Shown here in pieces: positions 10,951 to 20,698 of a stretch of DNA of 64,000 nt. The notes under the pieces were generated by a model. The model made no database searches. It saw nothing but the letters and a program-made list of their open reading frames with translations, and was not told the origin of the DNA. The stretch's first letter is position 1; each line of letters begins with the position of its first letter. This DNA is from Setomelanomma holmii (lineage: Eukaryota; Ascomycota; Dothideomycetes; Pleosporales; Phaeosphaeriaceae): the NCBI GenBank assembly GCA_010015745.1, contig ML978251.1:1-64000 (forward strand), in the 5' to 3' direction. A program made the translations under genes and the position numbers.

Positions 10951-11053
10951 AAGCAAGTCAAGCAAGCAACAAATTGCTCCTAAGCAAGTCAAGTTACGCC
11001 TACGCTCTAACCAAGCCAGTCAAGTTTGAGGCAGTGACTTGCTTGACTTGCTT
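10951..11053. repeat. Fold-back 3' end of hAT copy 2
   Basis: AAGCAAGTCAAGCAAG (10951-10966) is a perfect 16-bp inverted repeat of CTTGCTTGACTTGCTT (11038-11053). Additional AAGCAAGTCAAG copies lie in the loop near 10983. The element seems to end about 11066, because from 11067 the sequence (CTGCTCAGCCTCTGC) matches helicase copy 1 at 2884. This hAT therefore inserted into a helicase element. Confidence 0.6.
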
Positions 11054-11066
11054 GTTGGCAACTGTG

Positions 11067-12504
11067 CTGCTCAGCCTCTGCAACTACGCCCTGCGCCATC
11101 ATACAGAAGCGCGCAAGCTCAATTGGACGGCCCTTGATAAAGAAGGTCTGCTGGTCTAGCGACCACCACATGCTGCCTGCTATGCTGCCTGGTGTACGCA
11201 GCAACACAAACTTGGCGTACGCTAGCAGGCTCAGCATCACGCTCATCAGGCTGTGCGAGCCGTCAACAAGGTGGCAAGATCGCTGCTGCAGCAGCGCGCG
11301 CGTCTATGCTGCTCTCTGCTTGCCGCGCTGTTCAGAGGGGAGGAAGGCCTCAGCCGCAAGCACTCCCACGCCGTACACCAGCGAGCTAAGCAGAGAGGAG
11401 TACTTTGGCGCCGTACGCAGCCGCAGCGTGTCTGGGTTAACGCCTAGCGCTGCGAGGAAGTGGACAAGGCCGCTCTCAAAAGGCTGGTGGAAGACGTCCT
11501 GGCAGATGAGCTCCTAGGACAGCCGAAGCACATACTTGCGCGTCCCTCTAGCTGTATCAGCGCTCTTTCCTCCTTTGCGCAAGACGATCCTCCATAGCCT
11601 CCTTGCTGCCTGCTTCTGCTTTCCGTGCCAGGGGAAGAGGCGGGCAATACTCTGTCTTGGATGTGTGATGTGGAAGGAGGAATGAAGGACTGAGTTGATT
11701 GTGTAGCTATGAACGAGGGAAGCTATATATACGTGTACAACGAGAGAGTGTAGGGATAGCCCTGCTAGCGTGCAACACTCTGCAGTCCCCTCTCCTGCTG
11801 CTGCTTCTGCTGCGGCTCCTGCTGCTGCTCTTCAGCAGCGACAAGGCGTATGCAGTAGCAGAGTAGTCGTGCCCATAGCCTAGCCGTCCGCTGCCGGCTC
11901 TCTTTGTTCTGCATTCTTCCTAACGGCCGTACGTCAGGCTCGTTGGCCTTGGCACTACGCAGCCAGCGCAGCATATCGATCGCGAGCGTGCTGAGCCCGT
12001 GTACAACCTGCTCTACTAGTTCCTCTACTGCCAGCACTACCTGTTTCAGCTCAGGCTCATCGTCTCTGGGTGACCTACTAGCATAAGCAAAGCAGCTTCC
12101 AGTTTGGGTAGGCCTGCAGGTGCTCGTCCCATCGCGTCCGCTTGAACCAGCCTGTACGGTGGCTGAAGCCTCCTCAGCTATGCGATCAATCGCCTTACTA
12201 TCCTCGCGCTTCAGAGCCTCTAGGCTATAGGAATGGTAAGCAAGCCTCTGGTTGTAGTTGCTGTGCTGCTGCTCTTGCTCTTCCTCCTGCACAACAAAGT
12301 AGCGGACGTAGCGCCGCTTGCGGAAGAAGGTCTGTACCTTGACAGGCTGCTAGAGCTGCGCTGCGAGATCCTCATACGAGGCTGCAGCAGCAGACGACCA
12401 GCGCGTAAGCTTACCGCTGTGCTGCTGATCCGTGTGCTTTTGCATCCATGAGTAACTTGTACTAATATAGCCACAGGGGCTGCTACTGCTGCTGTCTCGT
12501 GCTT
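11067..12504 (-). pseudogene. RecQ-type helicase element, copy 2 (N-terminal part)
   Basis: This is a second copy of the element at 990-4153, on the same strand. It preserves the FRKRRYVRYF region (near 12320), the block ending LRWLRSAK, RMQNKESRQRTARL, and on the far side of an LTR insertion a long block ending MWWSLDQQTFF and ARFCMMAQGVVAEAEQ. A hAT element interrupts it exactly after that point, so the recombinase-like motif and the helicase are lost. The stretch 11190-11640 fills the segment missing from copy 1, so the two copies together give a better picture of the ancestral protein than either alone. Confidence 0.7.
11650..11782 (-). mobile_element. Solo LTR with 5-bp target-site duplication CTCTG
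   Basis: CTCTG occurs at 11650-11654 and 11778-11782, flanking a 123-bp insert (11655-11777) that is absent from helicase copy 1 at the homologous position. Read on the minus strand the insert begins TGTTGCACG and ends CATCCAAGA. It contains GTATATATAG, a TATA box. The CAAGA end deviates from the CAACA expected for a perfect TGTTG...CAACA LTR. The first 46 bases of the window are the same LTR end. Confidence 0.75.
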
Positions 12505-12546
12505 AATAGGCATACTAGGCCTAGGATAGCATATATGCTCGTCACA
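12505..12546. repeat. 41-bp direct repeat, left copy (LTR-like, PPT beside it)
   Basis: AATAGGCATACTAGG...CTCGTCAC is repeated at 12994-13036 with about four changes. On the minus strand the left copy is preceded by a purine tract, AGGAAAGGGGGAGATAA, directly before TGTGACGAG. That is how a polypurine tract precedes a 3' LTR. Since a minus-strand copia element lies to the right, this is plausibly its truncated 3' LTR. Confidence 0.5.
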
Positions 12547-12993
12547 TTATCTCCCCCTTTCCTAGGCCTCGTCTTGAGGACTGCACATAGGTATGTAGTT
12601 AAGCGAGGCTCTGTACGTGCCAAGACTCTTCAGCGAGCTCGTGACAACGCTACAGGCGTACGTGTAACGTACAGGTACTCCGCCTTAACAGGTACCTACC
12701 GGCGCCTCCTTAGAGGCACACCAGGACGTTGCACACAGTGCTCAATCGCCGCAGCAATAAGACTATGACGTACACATGCTAGACCCCCCAGCAGCAACAG
12801 CATGGCGCCTAAAGAGGCTAGCCTAATGCTTCAATCTGCGCACACACGCATAGTGTGATGCACAAATTGGCCTGGCTGACCTGAGGGCTATGAGGTACTC
12901 AAACTCACGCACTTAGGCTGTATTCAGCACACTTTGTCATGATCAAGCCCTACGCCACTTAACCAAGAACTACCAAAAAGGTACAGTGTGCCG

Positions 12994-13036
12994 AATAGGC
13001 ATACTAGGCGTAGGATAGCATATATACTCGTCGCAC
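12994..13036. repeat. 41-bp direct repeat, right copy
   Basis: This is the near-identical partner of 12505-12546. About 450 bp of non-coding DNA separates the two copies. To the right the copia reverse-transcriptase remnant begins. The pair may mark two LTRs of a small non-autonomous element or an internal duplication in the copia element. Confidence 0.45.
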
Positions 13037-13039
13037 TAG

Positions 13040-16000
13040 TAGACCTGTTATAGTGTCTGTATACTGCAGAAGGTAGAAAGTTCTCCTAGCAATCAGATCT
13101 CGTATCAACAAAGTAGCTTATGTTTGAAGTTGTCAAGAGCAGCTGTATAAGCAAGCTTAGCAAGAACAATAATATTGTTAACGTAGAAGAATACTAGTAG
13201 TTTCTTATTTTTCTACAGGCACAGTGCGGCCTTGACTTCCTTAAGTCTAAGCTCTGCAAGGGTGTTCGTGAACTCTTTATACTATAGCAGCAGTGACGTT
13301 TTAAGGCTGTATAACGCACAGCGTAGTTTCTATAGATAATTAGAATTAGAGAACCCTTCTGGCGGATGACAGTATACAGGTGTGGCAAGCTAGGTATTCT
13401 TGAAGGTATTGACAGCATTGTACTGTTAAACTTCCATGTTAAAGTAGGCGGCAATAGCTATTAGTGCACAAAAGATACGTGTAGCTAGTGTGGCAGCGTA
13501 CGTGTTTTCAGCTGTCGTCTGAAGATCGCCACGTACACACACTCAGGCTTTGTATTTAATGAGATATCCTTCACTATTAAACTTGCACTTAAACACTTAA
13601 AGTAGTGGCAGGACCTCGTGGTTGTAAGCGTTAAAGTCCTTCTACGTAATCGTCCTGTAGGTGTCCTTTCGCTTGATATTAGACAGCTTGCGCTGCATAG
13701 CTGCAATAAAACCTTGCTTGTGTAGAGCTAGTAGCTTCATTGCATCTTAGTAAAACTAAGGTTCAGAAGGTAGATTTGAGTGATAGAATCGTGTTTTTGG
13801 AGTGGTAGTAGATGCAGCTACAAAGGTTGACTAGTACTTGCTGATAAAGAAGCTGCTGCTCTTGCAAGAGGTTTTTTACGTTTGTGTTAATCCTTTAGGA
13901 AGGATATATATTGCGCGTAGGTTGCTGTTAATCAGTTTACAGTTTTGAGCAGCGTTTGAGTCACGTAAGTTGTGTCGCTTCTGCTTTCTTAATGCTTAAG
14001 TAGACTAGAAGTCTACAAATTGTGAGGCTTCAAGCAAGTGTCTAAAGGCGGGCTAGGTAGCACCTGATTAAGTTCTAGTATAGTGCTATACTCGTCTTCT
14101 AAAGAATCCTCTAGATCCTGCAAAGTTAGCATATAAAGTGTATATATGATTATTTTAAGCTCTTCTCTTTGTAGAAGTAGATTAGATTTGTCTCTATGCT
14201 AGTAGAAAAGACTCTCCTTAAAGGTAACATCTTAGATACAAATAACCTTTCCTTAATATACTCTGCTTCTCGCATTTAGTAGCTATACTTAGTAAATGTT
14301 TAATAAGTCGTATCTAACCAGATATCTAATAAGCGCTTGCAGAGTTAATTTGTCGCTGCGTGGTATCTGTTAACAAAGTGCGTATACTCAGCAGCTGTAT
14401 ACTCGTAGGTGAGTGATAGAAGGTTGCTTTGAGTAGGCTATTTCAAATAGAGTCTTCTAACCGATTGTTCGTGTAGGTGTACAGTTGAGCAGATAAGCTG
14501 TAGTGATGTATATCTCAGGAGCAAGCAGCAGAGGTAGATTTGAAGTAACACTTATTGATCAACTTCAGGTCATTACATTCTTGCCTAAGCGCTCAGCAGA
14601 ACTATTCTGCTCCTTAGTGTGCGGTGCTTAGATTTGGAATCTTATACCTTCTTGATAGCAGTATGCTTATGCTGAGTTATCTGTGAGACTGTAGCCTTTC
14701 TTATCATCAGTGATTAAGAATATAACAGTATTGTTAAATTCGCGCTTGATTAATTAGTCTTGTCACAAGAGGCAACGAGCAGTGATCTCAAAGCTTACAA
14801 AGAAGCTTGATTTGTATGCTACGTTCGATACTCAGGTGTAATTATAAGACGTTGCATGAAGAAAGAAAGCAGAGAGTCCTGCCTTTGGTATACATATAGC
14901 AGCGGAAGGCTTGTGTGATGTCATGCAGCTGTCAGGCAGTGACGTACTGTCATGGACGGTGCGTTGTGCTGCTGGAGCAGGAGCTCGCAGGCAGGAAGCA
15001 GGTGCGTACATGAAAGAGGCAAGTGTCAAGGGAACCACAGTGGTTACCGTAACAAGTCTAGGCGAGTAAGAATCTTAAGTAATATTGCTTTATCGCGCGT
15101 TGCAATTGTATAGACAAAATTAAGCTTTATGTACAGGTTAAATCTGTAGAAGACATATCGATATCTGTTATAGGCAGTGATATTAAGCTGTATAAAGTCG
15201 ATAGCTACTGTTTTAAAGAGACGAGACGCACCAAGCTCGTGTCTAATACGCTGTAAGATGATATAGTGTGACTTGTTTTGCAAGCGTTCTTTGCAGTTGA
15301 TCATAGCTAGAGCAGCACCTGTAGGTGGTAGTATGCCCCTGACATGGCTTGATAGCTGGTTAATAGCCTCACTGCCTGCATGTCCTAGCAAGACATAAAG
15401 CTGTGGCTTTGTGAGCGATTAAATCTTAAGCGGTAGAGCTGAGTATTGTAGCCTGCGTTGATTAGTTGCAAAAGCTGCATGTCGCAGTAGTAGTTGTGCT
15501 GCAGGCTGAGAGGGATGCACGACTAGCTAGTGACCTCCTAACTAGGTAAGCTTTGTAATATCTTCGTAAGATGCTCCTGCGCAATACAGTATATCTTGAC
15601 TAGAATTGAAGTGGATATTTAATAACGTGAGACATAAGAGAGAGACTAGGCTGGTGAAGAATAATAGGATAAGTGCTACCTGCTTCGCTGTTGTTGTCTT
15701 GATACCATTTAGTGTTGATAGAGGTATTGTGACTTCTCCCTACGCTTTAATTGAAGTTTCTGAACTGTCTGCTAAGACGATATCGTCGTCAGCTGCTGGA
15801 GCTTTCTAATAGAACTCAGCGGGGTCGTTGCAGATGTAGATATCAGTAGCAGGATCTAGCGTCTATAAGTAGAGAAGCGGATATTTATAGAGCAATAACT
15901 AGTTGTTAAATTCTGATGAGAAGACAGCGTAGGCCTCGTGCAGGGATCAATCTCTAGATTGATCGCTAGCGTCAATTTTTATTAAATCAGATTCAGCAGG

Positions 16001-16610
16001 TTTATTAGCATCCTTGCTCCTCTGCTTTTTGTACTGCTAGTTCTTTTCCTGAATCTTGTTAAGTATGCCTGTCTTATCTGCAGCCTCAAATGAAATAATC
16101 TTCTTAGCTTTCTTAGAGTCTTTGACGAATCCTCGTGTTCTAAGTGCTCTATTAATGTAGAGGCACTGTCCCTAGAAGTAATTGTCTCTACAGAGGCAGG
16201 GCTTTAATAGTTTCTTATTGCCTCTTGATCTTTTCTTCTTGTACAGAGATTCTTATCTATTTAACATAGCTCTAAATGCACCTCTATGAATGTTTGTCTT
16301 CCTTAAGTGCGTTGTACAATAATAGCGTAGGAAGTCAACGAGGATAGTAGACAGTTGAGACTGGCTTGGTATAGGTACATTGCGATTTGAGTGCCACATC
16401 TCTTCATCTTTGAATCTATTGAGTGAGGCACTTGCAGCGTATGCAGCTGTGAAGGCCTGTACAGAAGGGTATCTGTGTTGGGTCTAGCGGTTGGTTCTCA
16501 GGGATTGAGCAAGGGACCTGTGGATGGACGGTTAGAGTTCAATACTAAGACAGTACGATGGTGCGTCTGAAAAGAGTATTAGGTTTTGTGAGAACAATGA
16601 TTAATTGCTA
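13040..16610 (-). mobile_element. Ty1/copia retrotransposon remnant
   Basis: Read on the minus strand the order is that of Ty1/copia. At 15044-15400 lies a GAG-pre-integrase/integrase segment (LGHAGSEAINQLSSHVRGI). At about 14570-14645 comes the integrase catalytic end, APHTKEQNSSAERLGKNV, with the Glu of the DDE triad. At 13140-13320 is the reverse transcriptase, with ALYSLK, YKEFTNTLAEL and FFYVNNIIVLA. The active-site YVDD appears as YVNN, two Asp-to-Asn changes that are both G-to-A on the coding strand. Many stops, mainly TAG, interrupt every domain. No intact gag or 5' LTR was found, and the right boundary near 16610 is approximate. Confidence 0.75.
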
Positions 16611-16662
16611 ATACAAAGTTGAACACGATAGTCTACAAGAGGCCATCAGTTTCATCTATATA

Positions 16663-17863
16663 CAGGGGGACTATCCCATATCCTAACGCCCATCCGGGAT
16701 GTTGGTGTCCATCCGGGATGTTGCCTTCCCTTGGGATGATTAGGTCTTGGCGGGATGGCAGTCACATGACTCATGGTGGGGTCATGCAGTCTTGCGTCAT
16801 CTCGTGGGTCCTATGTATTCCTTGCCAGTCGTTTCCTTTGTTCGTAACACATCTCTCCAGCCACGGGGACGTCATACTCAAGCGCTTCCAAAAGAAGACT
16901 TCAGATGAAGATGAGAGCTCTAAAAGTGACGAGGAGCAAGGTGAGGAGACCTGGAGAGAGCTCTCTAAACTGCTCCATGTTGCTGTAAAGGACTTAGCTT
17001 CAATTGAAGCAAAGAAGTTAGGTTGCTCTCTCCACCATCTTCATGTGGAAAATGAGCTTATTAAGCATGAGAACGAGGGCTTAAAGGAGACTCTTGTTGT
17101 CAATAGGACCAGGAATGGAACATGTGTGAATCATGTTGTATTAGTTCTATGGAAGGAGCGAGCTATGTACGAAGGCGCGAGCAGGCGCTAAGCCCAGAAT
17201 ATGCTAGCGTGAGACAGAACATGGTATGAGAACCTAGGACAGAACATCAGAGGGCCACGGTATATCACCGTGGCTGACACTTGTTGCCAAAAAGAAACAC
17301 CAGAAGAAGGGCAAAGCCCTTCACCTTCAACAGCGTCAAGAGTGCTATGGAGGAGCTCAACACTGGTCTCCCAGAAAGGTTAGGGAAGCGAACTTTCGTG
17401 AGAGAGCGTGAGAGCACATGAAGAGAGAGAGGAGCAGCTCAAAAAAGTTGAGCTGAAGGATCTTAGAGCTCAAAACTCCTTATACAAGCAGAAGATTGCC
17501 GAAGAGAAGCCTATAGCAAGAGAGGCAGCTAAAGAGGAGCGGGAGAAGGAGAAGGAAAGGAAGGCTGCAGAGAAGCTTGAAGCTCAGCGCAGAAAACAGG
17601 AAGAAGGAGACGCTGCAACCGCTCAAAAAGCTGTACAATTGTCCCAAAGAGGCAAGAGAGCAACCTTACAAAAGACTGGGTCAAAGGCAAAGAGAGCACG
17701 TTGTGCGCAACCTGCTGTTGGTGGTAGTTCTGCTGCTAAGCCTACACCACCACCACCAACTAGAACTACCACCAGTGGGCGCAAAGTCAAGCTTCCTACC
17801 AAATATAAGTATGCCAAATTGATCGCAAGCATCACTTTAGTACTCCACGACAAAACCTCGTGA
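16663..17863 (+). pseudogene. pogo-type DDE transposase, 3' part, interrupted
   Basis: Only the C-terminal half of the transposase is present. The frame reads THLSSHGDVILKRF (near 16850), then EAKKLGCSLHHLHVENELI. After an LTR insertion it continues KKKHQKKGKALHLQQRQ and CYGGAQHWSPRKVREA. A frameshift near 17405 switches frame, and a Lys/Glu-rich coiled coil (17408-17600) and a basic Pro-rich tail follow. This layout matches the C-terminus of fungal CENP-B/DDE_1 (pogo) transposases. CAGGGGGACTATCCC at 16663, preceded by TA, may be the element's 5' inverted terminus, implying loss of the DDE core. Two copies of CATCCGGGATGTTG follow near 16688-16722. Confidence 0.65.
17093..17284. mobile_element. 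Solo LTR (17098-17279) with TSD CTTGT
   Basis: The insert runs TGTCAATAGG...GGCTGACA, so it has TGTCA/TGACA inverted ends. It is flanked by identical CTTGT at 17093-17097 and 17280-17284. Removing it restores the transposase reading TLVAKKKH, which confirms the boundaries independently. Near its right end CCACGGT and ACCGTGG (17255-17273) form a 7-bp stem. Length 182 bp. Confidence 0.85.
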
Positions 17864-18421
17864 TAATAGCTACTGTGGGCGACAGTAGAGCTTCAATTTT
17901 CTACTACACTCATGTTGTTGGGGGCGGGCAGCACGCGAAGGGGGGCATCACGCGCACGGGCACGGTACCGGTACTAGCTAGCTACTTATAGATAGTAACT
18001 TCAACTATGTTATAAGCGTAGAGAAGTGCGAGATACTAAACAACAGAATAATTATACTTACAAACGAAACATGTAGTTAAGAGAGAGAAGAGAGGCGCTC
18101 GAAGCTAATATCGTGCTTGTTTTCTTGAAGTTAAGCAAGAGTGCGCCTAGGTGCACGGTCTTAGTCAGAAATCAGGACATGTTCATGGGCGTGGGCCAGG
18201 CTGATGGCTTCGACGACAGCTCCCACGCGAGCAGCTACGTGCACATGGGCATGATGTCGCCGCCTCGCAAGTCCGCGGTCACGACGAGGAGGTCGAACAC
18301 AGAAACACAGAAGCTCACGCAGAAAATTGGAATGTGCAAACTCAATTCATCTATATACGACTCAGGTATTCAACTCGCATTGTCCCTTCCAACAGCAGTA
18401 CCAACGACTGCAAAAGGCTAC
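17864..18421. other. Gap between transposon block and protease gene
   Basis: There is no convincing gene. The minus strand around 18165-18300 reads LLVVTADLRGGDIMPMC, which looks like a short relic of a coding exon broken by a stop. The sequence downstream is AT-rich and probably holds the protease 3' UTR. Confidence 0.35.
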
Positions 18422-19549
18422 TTAACCACGGACTAGAGTAAGGCTATAGGCCGACAGAATCTCGTTGACGGGCTGGAAGTAGGTTACGCCACCGCTGGTG
18501 CAGTCGCCGGAGCCTCCAGACGTGACACCCTGGGCCTGGGAGCCAGAGTACCAGGAACCGCCAGAGTCGCCGGGCTCGGCGCAGACGTTGGTCTGAGTGA
18601 GACCAGTGACACGTCCCTGGGAGTAAGTGACAGTCGCGCCGAGGGCGCGGATCGTGCCGCAGTGGACACCAGTGGTCGAGCCGGAGCGGCAGACACTGGC
18701 TCCGGTGGCGGAGGCGGTGCTGCCCGAGATGGCGATTGAACCACCGTTGTAGTTGTTGACGGTGCCGGAGAAGGTGTTTCCACTGGCCCCGCGGATGTAG
18801 CTGTAGTCGTTTCCTGGGAAGGATGAACCCGAGAAGGTTCCAATAGTAGTACCGCTGCTGGTGGTGGCAGTAGCGCCGGCAGTACCACAGTGGCCAGCAG
18901 AAACGAAGCCAGTGGTGACGGAGAAGCCGACAGAGCATCGGGAGCTTTGGTTGATGAGGTAGGCGTCGCCGCCACGGACCGTGGCGAAGGTGGTCGGCAA
19001 AGACTGAACGGTGCGGACCTCGAACTCGCCCTCAACGAGGCCGACTTGCTTGGCCAGCTCCTCAGCCTTAGCGGCGCTGTCGGCAAGTGCCTCCAATACG
19101 AGCTTGTTGGCGGCAACGTCGACATAGTACGCTGCGATGCCACCTGAAGCCTCCTCGCGCTTGCCCAAGGCTTGCTCAATGTCGATCTTGTCAAGCGCCT
19201 TCTGAGCCTCCTCAAGCTTGGAGAGGGGAGTGTCAACGACCAAGGCCGTGGCGCCAGCAGCAGAGACTTCGGAGGTCAAGGCTTCGTCAGTGACAGCGAC
19301 ATTGAGCTCGCCATCAACGAGCCAGGCGCCGCCGAAGGAGTTACCAGCCGAGGTCTTCAGCGCCTCGATGACTTCAGTAGCCTTGAGTTCCCGGGCGACA
19401 CGAACGTGGGCCTGTTCGGCATCCAGTCCCAAGTCGCGCTTCATGGCAGCCAGGATCTCGGGGTGAAGGCTGTTGGCTGCCGTCATAGGGGCGCCGTAGA
19501 CGATAGGCAGGAAGACAGCCAGGGCAGCGAGGAATTTGGTGAGTTCCAT
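18422..19549 (-). CDS. Secreted bacterial-type S1 serine protease (streptogrisin/alpha-lytic-like)
   Basis: A single exon encodes 375 residues. Residues 1-19 form a signal peptide (FLAALAVFLPIVYG). Residues 20 to about 185 are a propeptide like the folding domains of alpha-lytic protease. The mature trypsin-fold domain has His220 (SAGHCG), Asp248 (PGNDYSYI) and Ser329 (EPGDSGGSW). Cysteines pair as expected for the family: 205-221, 287-297 and 323-350. The end, VTYFQPVNEIL, is typical of MEROPS S1E-type bacterial enzymes. Family knowledge: such proteases are common in actinobacteria and patchy in ascomycetes, where bacterial origin has been proposed. It probably degrades extracellular protein. 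It is intronless, GC-rich and adjacent to the transposon block, which is compatible with transfer but does not prove it. Confidence 0.92.
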   Translation of the reverse strand: MELTKFLAALAVFLPIVYGAPMTAANSLHPEILAAMKRDLGLDAEQAHVRVARELKATEVIEALKTSAGNSFGGAWLVDGELNVAVTDEALTSEVSAAGATALVVDTPLSKLEEAQKALDKIDIEQALGKREEASGGIAAYYVDVAANKLVLEALADSAAKAEELAKQVGLVEGEFEVRTVQSLPTTFATVRGGDAYLINQSSRCSVGFSVTTGFVSAGHCGTAGATATTSSGTTIGTFSGSSFPGNDYSYIRGASGNTFSGTVNNYNGGSIAISGSTASATGASVCRSGSTTGVHCGTIRALGATVTYSQGRVTGLTQTNVCAEPGDSGGSWYSGSQAQGVTSGGSGDCTSGGVTYFQPVNEILSAYSLTLVRG

Positions 19550-20698
19550 GGCTAGGGTTCTGAAGACAACACAGCAGAGACGGGGCGTTGATGCTGTAGA
19601 GGTGAGATCGTAGTAAGATGAGTCTACGACATTAATGACAAGAACACGCGTAGATATTTATACTTACTCCAGCGTCGGTGTGGTAACTTGCATCACGCTC
19701 TGGGCATCTCTGTCCAGGACAGAACCCTGGGTTGCATCCGCCTTGCCAAACATCTCCCTCGCCCGCCGCAAACTGTAGTTGCATGTTCTAACAGTATCGA
19801 GAAGGTAAAGTGTCTCCTTCCTCATCGTGTTGTAGTATCAGTAAGGTAGTCCTCATAGGGTATTTCACAAGAGCTTTAAATTGCATCGGCCGCTGCCAAG
19901 TGTCGTCTCCTTCCGCATCCGCCGCGAGGTGTTGTTGATTGTTCGAGCAGTGTCGGGGAGATTATCTCCAAAGGGCACTTGACAAGATATCCGGCCCAGG
20001 ATGATACCGGGTATCGATACAGCAATTGTTGACAGGGAGACTGACGGACTGCATAGACCCCTACGCTACATGAGTCCAGTCGCCTAACAGGAAGGAGGTA
20101 GAGGTACGATAGGGATTCAGTAGTATTCGATAAGCATGCTGATCGGTAAATATGCCTAGCTTATTTCGTAACCCCGCACGGGAACATCGTGGATAGAGAG
20201 GACCCATACACACCTTTTAACTTACCTGCCTAAATCAAACATCGAATCCACTGCCAAGAGCCAAGAACTTTTGTCGCTTGTAAAGTCCGACAGTATCTAT
20301 TGGATAGGATCTCTGCGATAGCTGTTGTGATTGGCCGGGCCACCATAGCGTCGGCAGTCGAGCGTTTCAACCTGATGGCAAATTTCAAGGGCATAGTCGA
20401 TCCCGATTACTAAAGCCCTGCCGACAGTCCACGACAAAGTTCCGCATGTAGCAGGAGCTGTGCATCGTATCACCAATGGTCGCAGCAGACAGTCTTTGGG
20501 TCCTTAACTTGTGCGCGTAGCGACGGTGTCCAGACGCGTTGATCATCCTTTGCGAAGAATGAACGCTGTCAAAGCTCAATTGCCGCAAGCATGAGGTTTA
20601 GGAACGCCCGGTGTGATCAAGGGCACATAGGAATTGACGTCGCATAGAAAGGTAGGCGCACGATGTGCTCTTAGGAAGGTGGTATACATACGAAAACG
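19550..20698. other. Intergenic region, protease promoter and VPS8 3' side
   Basis: No gene was recognised. The first 150 bp upstream of the protease ATG should contain its promoter and 5' UTR (a TATTTATACTT stretch lies near 19655-19665). Short open frames such as 20385-20588 lack motifs. Confidence 0.5.

Noticed and set aside
18484..19236. 250-residue minus-strand frame rich in Pro, Ser and Ala
   Set aside because: It overlaps the protease gene in another frame of the same strand; the composition is a by-product of GC-rich codons and the protease frame has a full catalytic triad.
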